NCBI GenBank assembly: GCA_026874595.1
Contig: CM049319.1
Span: 18,889,101 to 18,953,100, forward strand
DNA from: Sipunculus nudus
Lineage: Eukaryota; Annelida; Sipuncula; Golfingiida; Sipunculidae
Length of the DNA stretch: 64,000 nt
Direction: 5' to 3'
Each line of letters begins with the position of its first letter. Position 1 is the stretch's first letter. Under the pieces are notes generated by a model that ran no database searches, was not told the origin of the DNA, and worked only from the letters and a program-made list of their open reading frames with translations. This document shows positions 23,559 to 36,130 of the stretch, piece after piece. The position numbers were made by a program, and so were the translations under genes.

Positions 23559-24482
23559 AGAGTTGGGTCCAAAAGTATTAGTATTTGAAGTAATTGTAAT
23601 TACAATTACTTTTTCAAGTAACTGCAATTGTAATCGATTGCTTTTGAAAAGTAATTGTTTCAACAATAATTTTCAATTACTGTTGGGTATATTTGTCTCA
23701 TATGAATAATCAAACTGTCAAATGTAATAGGTAAACCTGGCTAACAACCAATTTCCCATGGTTGATTCTCATGTACTTCAGACGCACATGTGAATTAAAA
23801 TAATTTTTTTATTATCTAAAATTCATATGAATTTTATATAAATAAAAATACAGAAACAACTATTTTTAAATAACACGGTTACTCTCCTTTAAGTGATAAC
23901 GAAAAGCCGTATATATCCCAGTTTTTCTACATAATAATGTTTTACTAGTTTTTTCCCCTTTTTTACCATACCTTCATTTAAATGGCACGGTTTATATCTG
24001 TTTAGTAATAACCGGAAGCCACATACACACATTTGTGTCTTTATAATAATGTTTAGTTGACTTTTTTTCTTTTTTTTTTTTACAACAAGCTTTATTGATA
24101 TGCTAAATTGTGGATCCGTTTTGTGGCAACTATGAAATGTGTTATTTAATATGACATAACCACTTTACAATAACTCTTTGTTCATATTCTGCTATGATTC
24201 AAGCTATAATATAGATTGTGTATATTGTGCCTTTATTAAATTTGTTACGGATGTTAAAACAAATGTTAAGAGCTAAAACCAATCTATAACCCAGTTGCTG
24301 TTCTTGCATGAGGTTAATGGTCCAAAATCACAGAAGTAATTGCAAAAGTAATAAAGATTACTTTAAGAAGTAATTGTAGTTGTAATCGATTATTTTTCTC
24401 AAAACACTAAAGTAATAGTAATTGTAATCGATTACTTTTAAAAGTAGTTGTAATCGATTACTTTATAAGTAACCAAGTCTGG
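23559..24482. mobile_element. hAT-type MITE, 924 bp, with 8-bp target duplication TGGTAACA
   Basis: TGGTAACA lies at 23551-23558 and 24483-24490. Outside the pair the LINE sequence is continuous, and the same site in the neighbouring LINE copy (about 22475-22490, ATTAACAGGCTCAAAG) is uninterrupted. The ends are inverted (AGAGTTGGGT left; ACCAAGTCTGG right) and subterminal regions are packed with AGTAATTGTAATCGATTACTT-type palindromic units. There is no coding capacity. The 8-bp duplication and end sequence fit hAT. Confidence 0.8.
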
Positions 24483-24490
24483 TGGTAACA

Positions 24491-25100
24491 AGCTCAAAGC
24501 TGGGAAGAGAGCTGTTGACACATAATTGAACAACTTAGACAGAAGAGACACACTTGAGCCACGAAAGGTAGGGATCTACCGTATAAAAATAGTACTGAAT
24601 GTCTCTCTGAGGGGTCGGGGGCGGGGGGAGGCTATTTGCAGGAAGACTGATAGCCGAGCTCTTTCCCAGAAGCTTATTCATAACTCTAATCATCTACTTG
24701 GTGTCTCCCTTGCACTCTCTCACTGCTGATTTATAATAGTCTTTCTTGGTCACGTTGGTCAATCTGTTCACCTCCTGTCCCGCTTTGTACAACTCTCGAG
24801 GTATGGTCAGTCCTGATTTACGCGAAATCCTCTCTGCCCGTATTCGCCTTTGCTTGGCCTCACGTATAGCACTGTTTTACCACTCTGCCTCAGGACGAAA
24901 AATGCTGGTGCGTGTCTTAAATAATGCCAGTCTCTCCATTATGAACCTTAGCTCACTGTTATAGAGGTCTTAGTGCTGATTGAGTGATAGACTGAGTGAC
25001 AGTGGAGCAACAAGGCCGATGTCAGTAATGGCTTTTGACAAGGTAGAATGGTCGATGGTTTTCGCTCTGCAATAAGACACCTTCTGTTGAGAGAGCTTGG
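24491..25100 (-). pseudogene. CR1/Jockey-like LINE linker region (upstream half of the interrupted copy)
   Basis: On the minus strand: FRPEAEW, then IREAKQRRIRAERISRKSG, LYKAGQEVNRLTNVTKKDYY and KSAVRECKGDTK, ending at in-frame stops. This is the segment between endonuclease and RT, contiguous with 22446-23550 once the MITE is removed. 25020-25080 gives the AKTIDHSTLSKAITDIGLV piece seen elsewhere. 25100-25185 carries a further upstream bit of the element. Confidence 0.7.
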
Positions 25101-25189
25101 GCTTACAGACTGAGATATCTATGAAGATAGGGAAGAGATCTGGAAACATATATGTTCTTCTGAGAGCACAGATAATACTTAATATACAA

Positions 25190-26413
25190 ACAGAAGTATA
25201 AGTACAAAATATATAAAAAGCAAGTTAAATCAATTAGAAGCGATCTAAATGTGAGTAGCTGATGAATCTCTGTAAGATTTTTCTTATATCTACATGCAGA
25301 AATAACATATTTTTCTAACAAATTCAGCATCTATCCATACCATACTGCTTAACTACTGGTAAATTTAGTGGCTTCTATGGGCTATGGGTAAAGCATAGGA
25401 TTCAAAACAAGGAGAGATCATATCTCAGCCAATCAATTCGAGATTTTTTTACGGTCAGCCATCCAACGGAGTGAGGCCTCTGTAGGCTTAAATAGGCTGT
25501 GCCCTGCAGCCATGTTTCACTCACGAAGACTTAAGAAGTAAGTGTATCTTTCCCAGTGGTGTGACCAAGAAATGGACAGATCAGGTTCGCCGATCCCATC
25601 TGACCCACACATAAACAAAAAAACAGTTATTGCTTTGAGAATAATCAACATTGGGTCATATTAAGGGGACCTTATAAGAAAAACTGATGAAAACCAAACT
25701 CATCTAGCATTTTTAATAGCATGTGGAGCATGCAAGACAAAAACCTTTGCTCATTCTCAAAGAAAAAAAAAACAGTTAAATACAATCTAATATAATAAAG
25801 ACCACTTTTCTGAGGTGGGCTAACACACCCCCGTTTTACCGTACTTATACCTCGTATACTTATAACTTATATCGCAATGATCTGGCAATGTCTACAAATT
25901 AAGTTTACTGTCTTTTCCACTACAAATAAAAAAAAACCTTGGTTAGCCTCTCTTTTCCCCGAAGAAGCGAATTTTTCAGTTTGCTATTGTCGTTTTAGCT
26001 TCTTGTGAAAACTTGGCCAAATATTATTTATATTTTCTATCAGATAGCCAAACAATCCGAACAAATTTATACCTAAAATGGATCCATGTAGAAATGGGTG
26101 AAGTCTATGATATCAGGATGCTTACCCATATTACAGTCAGTATTATCTTTTTAAGATCCAGTACCGTTTTAAACAACAATATTGAAATGTGAATAATAAC
26201 AGGACGTTTTCTTATTTCCAAAGCCAGTTCAAATTATAAATATCACAATTAGCATTGACACAAGGCGCATTATACCGGTTTTATTACTGTCAGTGGCGCA
26301 TGTCAATTCACCAAAAGAACACTCTAGAATTCGAAGGTTGGCATCACAAGGAAGAGAGAATTAGTTAAACGTGCCATCCATTTTAGAGAAAAGTTTAAGT
26401 TTAAACAGAAAGA
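25190..26413 (+). repeat. 5' flank of unit B
   Basis: Same block order as the flanks of A, C and D, ending in AAGAGAGAATTAGTTAAAC and the AAACAGAAAGA stretch before exon 1. Confidence 0.6.
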
Positions 26414-29400
26414 ATAAACAGTTTGAGTAAAATATTCTTGTTTCTGTGTTTTTCGAAACTGAGTACCTTTATCTACTATTTCGTGTAAAATTCAGGTGAC
26501 CAAATGCCGGTGAGTCAATATTTGTTACTTTAAAGAAATGCCCAGCTGATGTCAAGTTTAGCACGGCCTTTATACAGACGATACCTGGACTGCCTAGCTA
26601 TTTAAAAAATCATCCTTATTTGTGTAAAAGACAAAGGTAATTAACTCCAGCACCTCACCGCATTATGACGTCACAAGACCGGAGGAGCTCGTGCGCATGG
26701 ACATTATAATTTATAAGCATCCAGCATGCAAGACCGGCGGAAATCTCTTCGACATGGCCGCCATGGGGCCAGCCAATGCCAATAATCATCATTGCCTGTT
26801 ATAAATTTCTAGCTTCCGTTTGAATGTAAGCCTAGCCTATAGTGTAACCAACCTCTTTGTATAATATACTCGATCAATAAAGCAAAGATTTCTTTTGAAA
26901 TGTGGTAAGTGGATGCAACCAAGAGAAAGTATCAAAATTTTATTTCAGAAAGTTACATTTGCTTTATTTACTCGTTAATTCATTATGAAATACTCTGTAT
27001 TGTGATTGAGAACCGTCCACAGAAAGCTCAGAAGACAACAGGCCAGACGCTGAAAAGGCGAACGTTCAACGAGAGCAACAACAGTTGCCATCTTTGTTTC
27101 TTCGTTCTAACCTCATAAACCTTGTTTACGTGCTGTTTATATAATGAAATTTATAAATATTAAAATATGAATTCTTATCATAAATCTGCATGAGAGAACT
27201 GAATATGCTTTACAGTTTTGCCTGAGATCCTATTGCGTGACACAAATATTTGTTCCTGAAATAGGCACGGTATGTTGGGTCCTCCTAAAATTTATTTTCC
27301 TGATGTCTAGGGCTTACGTGAAACTAGTTTGAAAAAGTTGTTATTCATTAGAATCATAAGGAAAATGAATTAAATAAAATATTTTTTACAGAATCAAATG
27401 TATGATTAGGTTGTAAATAGTTAATCCTGTATAGAAAGTTTAACATGTTAATGTAAGTGACTCCTCAATTTTGAAAATACTGATTCTTTCATTTTGTTTC
27501 CTAGGATTATTTTTTTCATTTCCAGCTCATTTCTTACATATTTCAAGAATGATGTGAAATTTATTCTTTTCTCGGCACATTTCTATATATGGATATAATT
27601 TTTGGCTTGTATAATGAGGTAATTAACATTTTATAATATTTGGGGGCTTCTATTACCTTTTACTCCGAATAATTCCCTGTATGGTCAACAAGATTTTCTT
27701 ATCTCAATTGATTGAATTGTAAAAACTGCTGAGATTGTTCCAAAATAAGGTTATGGCGTCACAATTAAAAAATCTGTTTTTGTTGTCATCTTTATGTATG
27801 AAACAATAATCGCAAGGAGGGTTAGTTGTTATTTTCATTCGACATAACATTTCCTTATATGTTATTATTCGACGGAGAAATCTTATTTGTAAATCTTGTA
27901 ATTTAATTGATTCGTTAATGAAGGTAAGTGGCAGGACTGAAACTAGAATTAAAATCACTCTCCGTAATGCCATAGTTCTGAATGTACTATATATATAAAT
28001 CAAAACATTAATATGACTCCAATAGTGAAAATTCATAGATTCACTGGATATGACGTTCATTACAACACAGTTATGTAACTTTATGTACTATATAGTGTTA
28101 CAGAAGAGTCAAGTATGAAGCTCGGCTATCAATAGGCATGATAGTCAAAGGAAAGGCATTCAAAGTGAGCAGCAAATATCTGCAACATCTTGGTTTCTAC
28201 CGTCAGGACTTTATAAAACTCAGCGATGTGAAGTTATACAATTTCACATTTGTCATTTGTTACGGCAACGAGTATCAATCATATTCTACGAGAGTATGGC
28301 TAATATTGGTTCTATTCAAATGTTTTTCCCGAACCACACTATTATCTACTACGATCTCGGTTTAATAACTGAAGAGATCGCAAAATTGAAGAGGATTTGT
28401 TGAGATACCTTCCGGAAGTTCAACTTCAAAATGTACCCATCTCAGGTTACAAGGCTTCGTACATATGCTTTTAAAATTATATGTATTCAGGTAAAGAAAA
28501 TATGTGAATTTTCTTAATTCTGCAATTATTTACAAAACTTACCATTGTTACAATAAATATACAGTGAGAACACTAAATTAGTGAATATCAAACAAGCATT
28601 GAAATTTGCTGGAAGTAATTTCCTATCCTTCCGTCGTAATAGACTTTTCCAAACACGCCAGATTCATCTGGCAGCGTGAACTGAATCCTTATGTCGACAG
28701 ACAATACGGTATTTGTTATACCACTTATGATAATAGAGAGAATAATCATATGTAAACATTTCTTTAAATACAACTTTCAATATAAGTCGACACATAGGTA
28801 TCGAATTGTTAGCCATCAAATTAATATCAACCAGTCAGTATAATATAACGTGGTAACTTATTAGTGTGTTACAAATAACCTTCACCAAGGAACGACATCT
28901 CTTGTAGGGAACTGAGCATGAGTGTTTAGGCGCGGATAATCGATAAGAAACACGTTGAAATGATATTTCAAATGATTCAAGAGAAAACATAATTCATCTT
29001 CTTAACCGTTATTCATCTACCCATTAGAATATACGATAAGATAACAACGTATTAGTGTAGGTAAAAATTTCTGTCTGATTTCATACTTCTATGTATTATA
29101 AAAGCTACAATGACTGAAATAATCTTTTACATCGTTGACCTTTGATATATATCCTTTAGGAGACACTACAAGACTACAATGCCGTGGTGTGGGTTGATCC
29201 GTCTGTCAGATTTTACACATCGGACTTCTCTGAAGCAATAGCTTGGGTTATTAAAATGGGCGGGGGAGGAATTACTGAAAAAGCAAGGTGGAATTCAATA
29301 TATTCACATACCCATCCGAGTCTATATCAATACATACCTACACATATAGATCCCGCCAAACGTCATGGCCTACGTGCTGCCGGCTTTATCGTCATATATA

Positions 29401-29789
29401 AAACCAAAGAAATATATGAAATTATATGGAAGTGGGCCGTGCTGTGGAGCCTAGAAAAAGAGTGTATTGCTCCAACAGAAAACCCCGTTTGCATATCTAA
29501 AGGCCTAACGGAATGGGGACACTGCCATCGCTTTGACAAATCTACATTGAATGTATTTTTTGCCAACTTGTTCGGCGACTTATGGGATGTTAAATTTGAA
29601 CCCACCATTTATAAATACATGCGCCATCCAAAAAGAAGTGTACAAATAAAAGAATGTTTAGCTCTTGTAAGCTCTTTGAACTCGTCCAATAATTCTTCTT
29701 TTGATGAACAAATGTTTGGACTAAATTTAAAAACTAAACTGGGTTCTTTAAGGAACGCCTTGACTAAATATATAGTAGTTGTATTTTAA
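26414..29789 (+). pseudogene. DUF1647-like gene, copy B: exons 1 and 2 broken, exon 3 intact
   Basis: Exon 1 (26414-26509) has ATA in place of ATG and an in-frame TAA at codon 25 (TGG to TAA), though its GTGAGT donor survives. Exon 2 (about 28104-28490) has a shifted acceptor phase, an inserted TTTGTCA-type duplication at about 28245 that shifts the frame, and a stop at about 28400. Exon 3 (29160-29789) is fully open for 209 codons: VVWVDPSVRF, AWVIKMGGGG, SHTHPSLYQYIP, GFIVIYKTKEIYEIIWKW, CHRFDKSTLNV. It reads 35 residues past the stop position of copy D. Intron 1 carries a LINE 3' fragment (27380-28000). The intact exon 3 may simply reflect recent duplication or gene conversion. Confidence 0.8.
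27380..28000 (-). mobile_element. 3' fragment of an L1/Tx1-like LINE (zf-RVT domain) in intron 1 of copy B
   Basis: The minus frame from about 27985 to 27704 reads LQDLQIRFLRRIITYKEMLCR and CDYCFIHKDDNKNRFFNCDAI then FWNNLS, the zinc-binding C-terminal (zf-RVT) end of L1-type ORF2 with CxxC and an F-x-x-C in place of H-x-F-x-x-C. 27440-27700 would be its 3' UTR. The other copies lack this stretch: flanking intron sequence at 27370 and 28020 joins directly in copy A near 6605-6630. Confidence 0.65.
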
Positions 29790-30693
29790 CTTGTTAAATG
29801 ACTATGGTTTAAAACACAAGTATGAAAATAAGAATCTATTGGAAAGGTAGCTAACGTTAGCGATTACACAGGGGAGATTTTGATCATACAAAGGGCTACA
29901 ATTTGAGATTAATGATGTTCACATATGATTATTATCCATATGATACGGTGCAAGGAATAATTGTAGGAAATAAAGACTTCTTGTTTTAATCTGCTTTTTG
30001 ACTTAACGATCTATTGTAAGGACTGCTCCCATGTTGAGATTAAAAGTAATTTAATCACAGTTCCTTATCAATAGATTATTCTTTAATTTAAAGTTTGGAT
30101 AGTTATACGGAAACAGATGAACGCAATTAACATTCCTTTGGTTTTCTGATGTCTGATACTTGCATTCATCTCTATATAAAGGCGGAGGGTTTGGGTACCA
30201 ATCCAAGCAGCAGCCTTCCACCCGAACGTTAATATAATGTTTTGCAGATGTTGGGCTGGCAGTACAAACTATAGGATCCGGATCAATTCCAAGTTATATA
30301 TATGTACTCACCCTTTTAGACCGTACTCCGTTATGAGTTCTTGTCTGTCGTATTGTTATTTTCACAGTGTTGATTAAAAAGATAGCCACATTATATATTG
30401 AGAACTAAAATGATCACATGTAATATATAACTGTTCATACCGTCATGATTGATAAAGACCTTTTTCATCACGAAATTGAAAGGAAAACGAGACTAAAATC
30501 GCCGATAACAGCTTTCTACGGCTATGATGTTTATGTCTGTTCCATATAAGTGCCAGGTACAGACTATGTTTTAAGATACAAATACTAACTCTAAAGACAT
30601 CGACACGCCACAAACCGTGCCGTGTATTGTGTCTTGTATTTGTTATTTAAACTAGTTGCACAATCAAAGTGAAATAAAAAAAGGGCGATAAGG
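29790..30693 (+). repeat. 3' flank of unit B up to the retroelement
   Basis: Matches 54620-56100 of unit D. The homologous segment ends with a GTGAAATAAA stretch (about 30671-30680) that also occurs at about 56085 in unit D, where no retroelement follows. Confidence 0.55.
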
Positions 30694-30849
30694 ATCGTCC
30701 TGTGCGTCCACATGTTGTTTTGGGCTCTTTGTTTTGCTAGTAGTTGAGATTGGTGATTTAGTGAGTGTATCACTGTTTTGAACTGTTTTCTCTGGTGTAG
30801 ATTGTTTTGTATTGTCACTCACATTTTGATCTGGCATACGTACTGGTAT

Positions 30850-31890
30850 TTAACTAGCTCGCACGAACTTTCTGTTTCTAGGATAGGTACTGCCACTCTC
30901 AGTGACGACCTCATATGATCTCCCTGTTACTTTCTGGACACAGTCGCCGGTTCCCATGATGACTTCTTTGCAGTGAGAGGTTGTATTCTTATTTGTCACC
31001 TTGATTGAGAGGTTTAAGCGGCTCTCTCCGAGAGTAGTACTGAGCACTGATGGCCTGTTTTTCCTCCCTCCTTTGCTGATATCACAAAGTGTGGGTCATG
31101 ACTGACTGCCTTGAGGGCTACATCTGTGGATGGTATAGGTGTTATTGTACGCCGACTCATCAGTCATCTAACATTTAGTCCTTCCATTGGTACATTTCTC
31201 AAGTTTAGGAGTCCTAGATACGGGTCTTTCCTAGCTTTAGCACATTTCCGCATGAACCTTTTTGCGATTTTCACATATGCTTCTGCACATCCATTTGACA
31301 GACTGTGGTATGGACTTGACATTATATGCCCAAATTTTCCACTTTTCACTGAATGTTTTAAACTGATCTGAAAGAGATGTCATTTTGTGATGAGGTGTCT
31401 CAAGATAATCCAAGATTATCTATTTTGAAAAGTTACTGTAGTAATCTACAGTGATGACATATTGTCTTTTCTTAATTGTGAAAAAGTCTGTAGCTACTTT
31501 GGCCCAAGGCCTGCTTGGTACCTTATGTAAATACAGTGGTTCTGGTGCTGGAATTGGTGCTACAAATGCACATGTTTCACAATTGCTAATGTATTCTCTA
31601 ATCTCAGAAGACATACCTGTGCAAAATATTAATTCTCTCGCCTTTCTGAGACATGCATTAATCCACATGTTGCCTGTGTGGATTTTACTTTTCATTTCGG
31701 CTCTCATGGACCTGGATATTTCCATCACAAACCCTTCTTGTATTGCAAGTTTATCCCGAAATGGAAAGTACGGTGTAATACTTAAAGCGAGATCTGATTT
31801 ATTTTCTGACCATCCTGAAATTATGACCTCTTTCAGCAGCTTCATTGTGCTATCGCTTCTGTTGCTTTCTGTATGTCCACCAGACAATTG
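30850..31890 (-). pseudogene. Gypsy integrase remnant
   Basis: 31887-31420 (minus) carries an H2C2 zinc-binding region (HTGNMWINACLRKA, then ISNCETCAF) and the start of the catalytic core (VATDFFTIKKRQYVITVDYY, with the first catalytic Asp). The segment with the second Asp is missing or scrambled near 31370-31420. 31349-31164 carries the third catalytic block (IMSSPYHSLSNGCAEAYVKI, with the Glu). 31047-30850 holds a C-terminal tail (NKNTTSHCKEVIMGTG, RSYEVVTESG). Integrases insert retroelement DNA. This one is not functional because the core is interrupted. Confidence 0.75.
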
Positions 31891-31927
31891 CTTTTAATTT
31901 GGGAAATGATACACCATGAATGTCCTC

Positions 31928-32494
31928 TTACTGATTTGTATGGCTCAGCGACTTTAATATCAGTGGTTCTCTTGAGACCGTATCCGCAAGAGGTATTGCT
32001 TTCTCTAACTTATCTTCGATCTCGGTATACATTTGAGTTCTTAAGAGCAGATTTTGGAATCGCCATGGAGCAGTTGCAAGGGGTTCACTGCACATCGAAA
32101 GCAGCGGTTTATGGTCAGTGTTAATCTTTACACTGCGACCATAAGTGTAGTGATGGGATTTTTCTAGGCCGAAGCATACTGCCAACATTTCTTTTTCTAT
32201 CTTTTCTATATGAGCGTAGTCAGATAGTGATCTGCTAGCGAAAGCTACACGTTTACTTTCTTGAAAAATGACTGACCCCAAGTCATATTCCGATGCGTCA
32301 TTCTCAATGATAGATTCTTTGCTAGGGTCGTAGAATTCGAGGTCAGGTGCTTTGGTAAGTAATATCTTTACCTCCTCAAAGGCAGCCTGTTGGGGAGAGG
32401 ACCATGTCCATTGTACATCTTTTTGGAGAAGGTTAAACATTGGTTCTAGTGTGGTTGTTAATGCCGGTAAGAACTTCGGGAGGTAGTTAACCAT
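31928..32494 (-). pseudogene. Gypsy RNase H domain
   Basis: An open stretch of 188 codons on the minus strand: FNLLQKDVQWTWSSPQQAAF (RT connection), then IENDASEYDLGSVIFQ (first catalytic Asp region), VAFASRSLSDYAHIEKIEKE with the Glu, and INTDHKPLLSM. This is the classical order of RNase H in Ty3/gypsy polyproteins. It starts just after the RT frame, separated by a stop around 32500. Confidence 0.8.
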
Positions 32495-32499
32495 GCCTA

Positions 32500-33300
32500 G
32501 AGTTCAGCGTAGCTGTTCAATGTTGTTTGGATGTGGAATTTCCAGTAGTGCCTCTACTTTAGCTGGGTCACTTTGAAGGCCTTTTTTCGAGATGAGAATG
32601 CCTATGAATGTGATTTGTTGTAATCTTTATTCCAGCTTTTCCTGATTCAGTTTGATGCTTTTTTTCTGGCAGCGCCTCAGGAACTTCTCAAAGTTGGCAT
32701 CGTGATCTTCCATTGTCTTTCCATGTATCACGATGTCATCCTCTATACACACAACTCCCTTAAGTCCCTCAAGGGTTTCCATTAACTTCCTTTGGGATAT
32801 TTCAGCGATGACACTCGTTCCGATTGGTAAACGTAATATCTATATCTTCTAAAACCAGTTTAGAATGTAGTTAGCGGGTAAGACTCATCATCTAGTTCTA
32901 TGTACCAATAGCCTGCTGCTAGGTCTGCTTTAGAGAACACAGTGGACATACCTATTTCTTGAAGGGTTTCGTCGTGTATTGGTAATGTGTTATGTTCACG
33001 GATCAACGCTTTATTAAGTTCACACGCGCAGTTTGCCATTTTTCCTCACTTGCATCACCAGCTGACTCACCCATGGACTTAGTTCAGTGACTGCCGTTAT
33101 TACTCCTAGACTGACCAGTCGTTGTAGTTCAGCTTTTAGTTTAAGTCTCATAGAGAGAGGGACACGACGTAATGGCACTAGAACAGGAAAAACATTGACT
33201 TAGTGGTGATGCTTCCCTGGCAGCTTGCCAATAGCGCCATAAAACACATTTTGCAACTGTTCAGAAATTCCTGCCACTCTTTCTACATTCTCTGAGTTTA
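32500..33300 (-). pseudogene. Gypsy reverse transcriptase remnant
   Basis: Minus-strand pieces show STVFSKADLAAGYWYIELDD (motif with the first catalytic Asp, about 32960-32880) and VVCIEDDIVIHGKT (DD box, about 32770-32725), followed by ANFEKFLRRCQKKSIKLNQE. The frame is cut by stops and indels, for example around 32860. In most relatives the DD box is preceded by a small residue; here Glu is present. Confidence 0.7.
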
Positions 33301-33600
33301 CTGTCACTATCTGCATCTGCTCTGCTGCTCAAAGTCCTATCAGTGTTGTAAAGTTATTTTCCACTACCTGGAATTCCACTTTATACCTCTTTCCGTTTTT
33401 GGATTCTTAATGATACAGCGCGGATGCCTTTTGGTTTCATTACAGTGTCATTCCACATTTTCAGGGTTGTGGTATTAGTTTGGTATTATTTGGCAAAGCA
33501 GACTTGAAATATGTTGACTGATGCTCCTGTATCTATTTGGAATGTAACACTCTTGCCTTTGGCTAGCATATGGCACCTAATGTATCCAGGCATGTTATTT
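33300..33600 (-). pseudogene. Gypsy aspartic protease remnant
   Basis: Minus-strand VTFQIDTGASVNIFQ at about 33555-33510 contains the DTGA catalytic triplet of retropepsin-like proteases. Adjacent frames are interrupted. The position between nucleocapsid and RT fits the gypsy order. Confidence 0.6.
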
Positions 33601-33632
33601 AGCGGGGTTTCCTCAATTACTTCATTCAACCA

Positions 33633-34450
33633 CTATGGCAGAGATTCATTCTCAGAATCACTTTTAGTTTCAGACTGAATGCCGATCTGATGTACAAGCC
33701 GATCTGATTTTTGTCTCTTTCTCCATGGCACATTTTGGCGAAATGATTGTCCTTCTTGCATTGACTTCATTTCCTGCCCGATGCAGGACATATTTCTTTT
33801 TTCATAGTGTGCTGTAAGCCAGAGTATCTGCAAGTTTTAGTTTTGGTATATTTAGAGCGTCGGTACTTGCGAACATACCAAGTTTTAGTAACTCTTCTGA
33901 CTGGTTCAACATGATTCTCTGGGCGCCGAGCTCTACCATGACACATAGCTTTTTTTTGCATCTCTACACATGTCAATACATATCTGCAAGGTAAGATTAC
34001 CTTCATGTAGTACTGAAGTCTGTGTGACACTATCTTTAATGCCTAGTACTATTCTATCTCTGAGTAAAGATTCTAAAACAAATTTCACAGTAGTTACATG
34101 TTTAAATCAGTCCATGTAGAGATGTTTGGAAGTTTTCAAACCTTTCAGCTTCAGTTTGATTCCTGCAGTTGAACAGGTATCTTTCGTACGTTTCGTTTAC
34201 TTCCCAACTGCAAAGTCATCCAAAGCTTAGAATACTTCATCATTAGTTCTTGCATCTTCGGGAGTTGTAAACTGAAAACAATTTTACACCTTTAATGCAA
34301 CCTTACCCATAGTGTGTAGTAAAAGCGCGACTTTGTATTCACGGGACTGCGAGTGCAATTTAGTTATAATGGCATAGTTGCGCCATTCTTGCTTAAACAG
34401 CTTCCAGTTATCTGCTAGGTAGAGCCCATAATCAAAGGTGGCGGAGGTTT
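33633..34450 (-). pseudogene. Gypsy Gag/nucleocapsid remnant
   Basis: On the minus strand a CRYSGLQHTMKKEICPASG stretch (about 33830-33775) and then CKKDNHFAKMC (about 33755-33725) look like the two zinc knuckles of a gypsy nucleocapsid. A TGA stop lies between them and one knuckle Cys is replaced by Ser. Upstream (34030-34450) is degraded capsid-like sequence with no clean frame. Confidence 0.5.
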
Positions 34451-34647
34451 GATACCTGGCACAGTATTAGTACCATTTTATCTAAGGGACGAGGTAGGAA
34501 GAGCGTAGCAGGCTACTGAGCGATAATAAGAGAATTTAGCGAAGCGAGCGCATAAGTTCAGAGGAAACGGTCCTTTTCGTACTTTGACAAGTATAGTACT
34601 CAAGATTTGTTGGTTCTTTATTGTCAAACGAATCCTCGCTGCCACCA

Positions 34648-34795
34648 TGTTATGTATTCCACCACGAATATTCGGTCATACACAGTCCAAATTTGAATAG
34701 GTAGTAAGATGGACTGCCTTCACAAATTTAATCAGCAATATAACGTTACAGACATGATTCCAACCTGGCGACCTCTGGTGGAAACACACGTAACA
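34648..34795 (-). repeat. 5' LTR of the gypsy-like element (148 bp)
   Basis: Plus-strand bases start TGTTATGTATTCC and end CACGTAACA, giving the inverted TGTTA/TAACA ends of an LTR. Immediately outside at 34647-34630 the minus strand reads TGGTGGCAGCGAGGATTCG, a primer-binding-site-like TGG sequence. To the right the DNA continues as unit B flank (GGATACCTCCCTGGCGGCAG), matching 56210 in unit D. Confidence 0.7.
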
Positions 34796-36130
34796 ACGGA
34801 TACCTCCCTGGCGGCAGATAAACCTAACGACGCTTTTCTAACAAAAACTGGTGCTGAAGAAAAGACAGGAGGGAATTTGCACCACCTGACTCCGTATTTA
34901 ATATATTTTCAATCGTAGGGCGACTTTTATCATTTTTCTTGAAATACTTCAACCTGGTCGATAGTTTGATCTGATCCTTGGAAAATAGGTTCAATTGTGA
35001 CAGACGCCACTGAAAAGCTTTACAGACAGTCCATGTATAGCCGCGAAAAAAATATTATTTCTTTTTATTTCGTCAATATAGAATATGTTTTGAACACTGA
35101 AATACATATGATAGACTATAAAATACGGCGTATTTGGCTTAAGAATGTTCAGTGTAAATTTTATTCAAACAATGTAATTGTAACTTTCAAGGCAAATTTC
35201 CTACTGAACGTTTTATTTTAATTGTACCTTAGTATATCAAAAGACATAATAATGATAATTTCATCATGTCACCGTTTCAATAGTAGACTCATGTGTTGCC
35301 TGGAAGTTTATGTTAGTTTCTTAAAAATTAGGGTGACACAAAATTATTAATCTAATTGTATTCTCCGCCAAGTCTAGTTTGTCAATTTCAAAATATAAAA
35401 TGACGGTGATATTATCCCGGTTCTAAAAATGATTGTGCGGAATGGGTAGTGTTTTCTTCATTGGTTTTATGATTTGTATGAACCAGACGTTTTCATGAAC
35501 GGTATACCAAGCGGATGGGAATGTTAACTTGGTTATACTCACTTTACAAGGACGTAATATGAATGGAAACAAAGTTCGAAATAAATATACTTTCAGGCGC
35601 CCATTTAATGCACATTCCTTTTGTCAATGGAAATATAAAAAATCTCACTAGAATGGTACGAGATCAAATTATCCATGATTAACTCCCTTTAGGATAGGAG
35701 ATAACAAGTGTTTTATATACTCTTCCTACGTTTGGTTGAGAATTTAATTATATGAATAAATCGCACCGGGGATAAATTTCACCTGATGACCATTTGCAGG
35801 TTTGATTTGAAATATCAGTTTAGAATACCAAACGCCTCGGCATTTTAAATTATGAAAGGCGGAAAGGCAATATGTGGTGGATGACAAATATAAACGGATT
35901 GTGTTGTACAAAAACCCGATAGCAACAGATTTATAAGTACTTGAGTATAACAGTGGTCTACAGGACGGTTAGCATTGGCCTAAGCTCTCGCTTGGAATGT
36001 GAATAAAACACGGATAGCTCCTTCATGGAGTCGGGAATTATGAAACGTATCAGGTTCAGTAAAATCTTTGTGGATTTCAATAATACATTCCATTTCATTG
36101 GGATGTATATCTAGTTGGTTTATACAAGAG
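34796..36130 (+). repeat. Distal 3' flank of unit B
   Basis: Matches unit D 56205-57000 in order (GCACCACCTGACTCCGTATT, then TGGATGACAAATAT and CGGGAATTATGAAACGTATC blocks). No gene is supported. A minus-strand frame around 36110-35920 has a relative in unit D but contains a stop. Confidence 0.55.

Larger units (their letters stand above)
30694..34795 (-). mobile_element. Ty3/gypsy-like LTR retrotransposon, 5' LTR kept, 3' LTR missing
   Basis: The element reads leftward: LTR 34795-34648, primer-binding site next to it, then gag/nucleocapsid, protease, RT, RNase H, and integrase down to about 30850. Its insertion site is visible in unit D, where the flanks meet at about 56104-56210. No second LTR is found at the left end, and about 100 bp of flank is also missing there, so a deletion removed the 3' end. 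Stops and frameshifts interrupt every domain. Confidence 0.8.

Noticed and set aside
28588-28773. Minus-strand 61-codon frame with a signal-peptide-like start in intron 2 of copy B
   Set aside because: The same intron segment in copies A and D has stops or altered starts, so a gene is not supported; kept only as a note in the findings.
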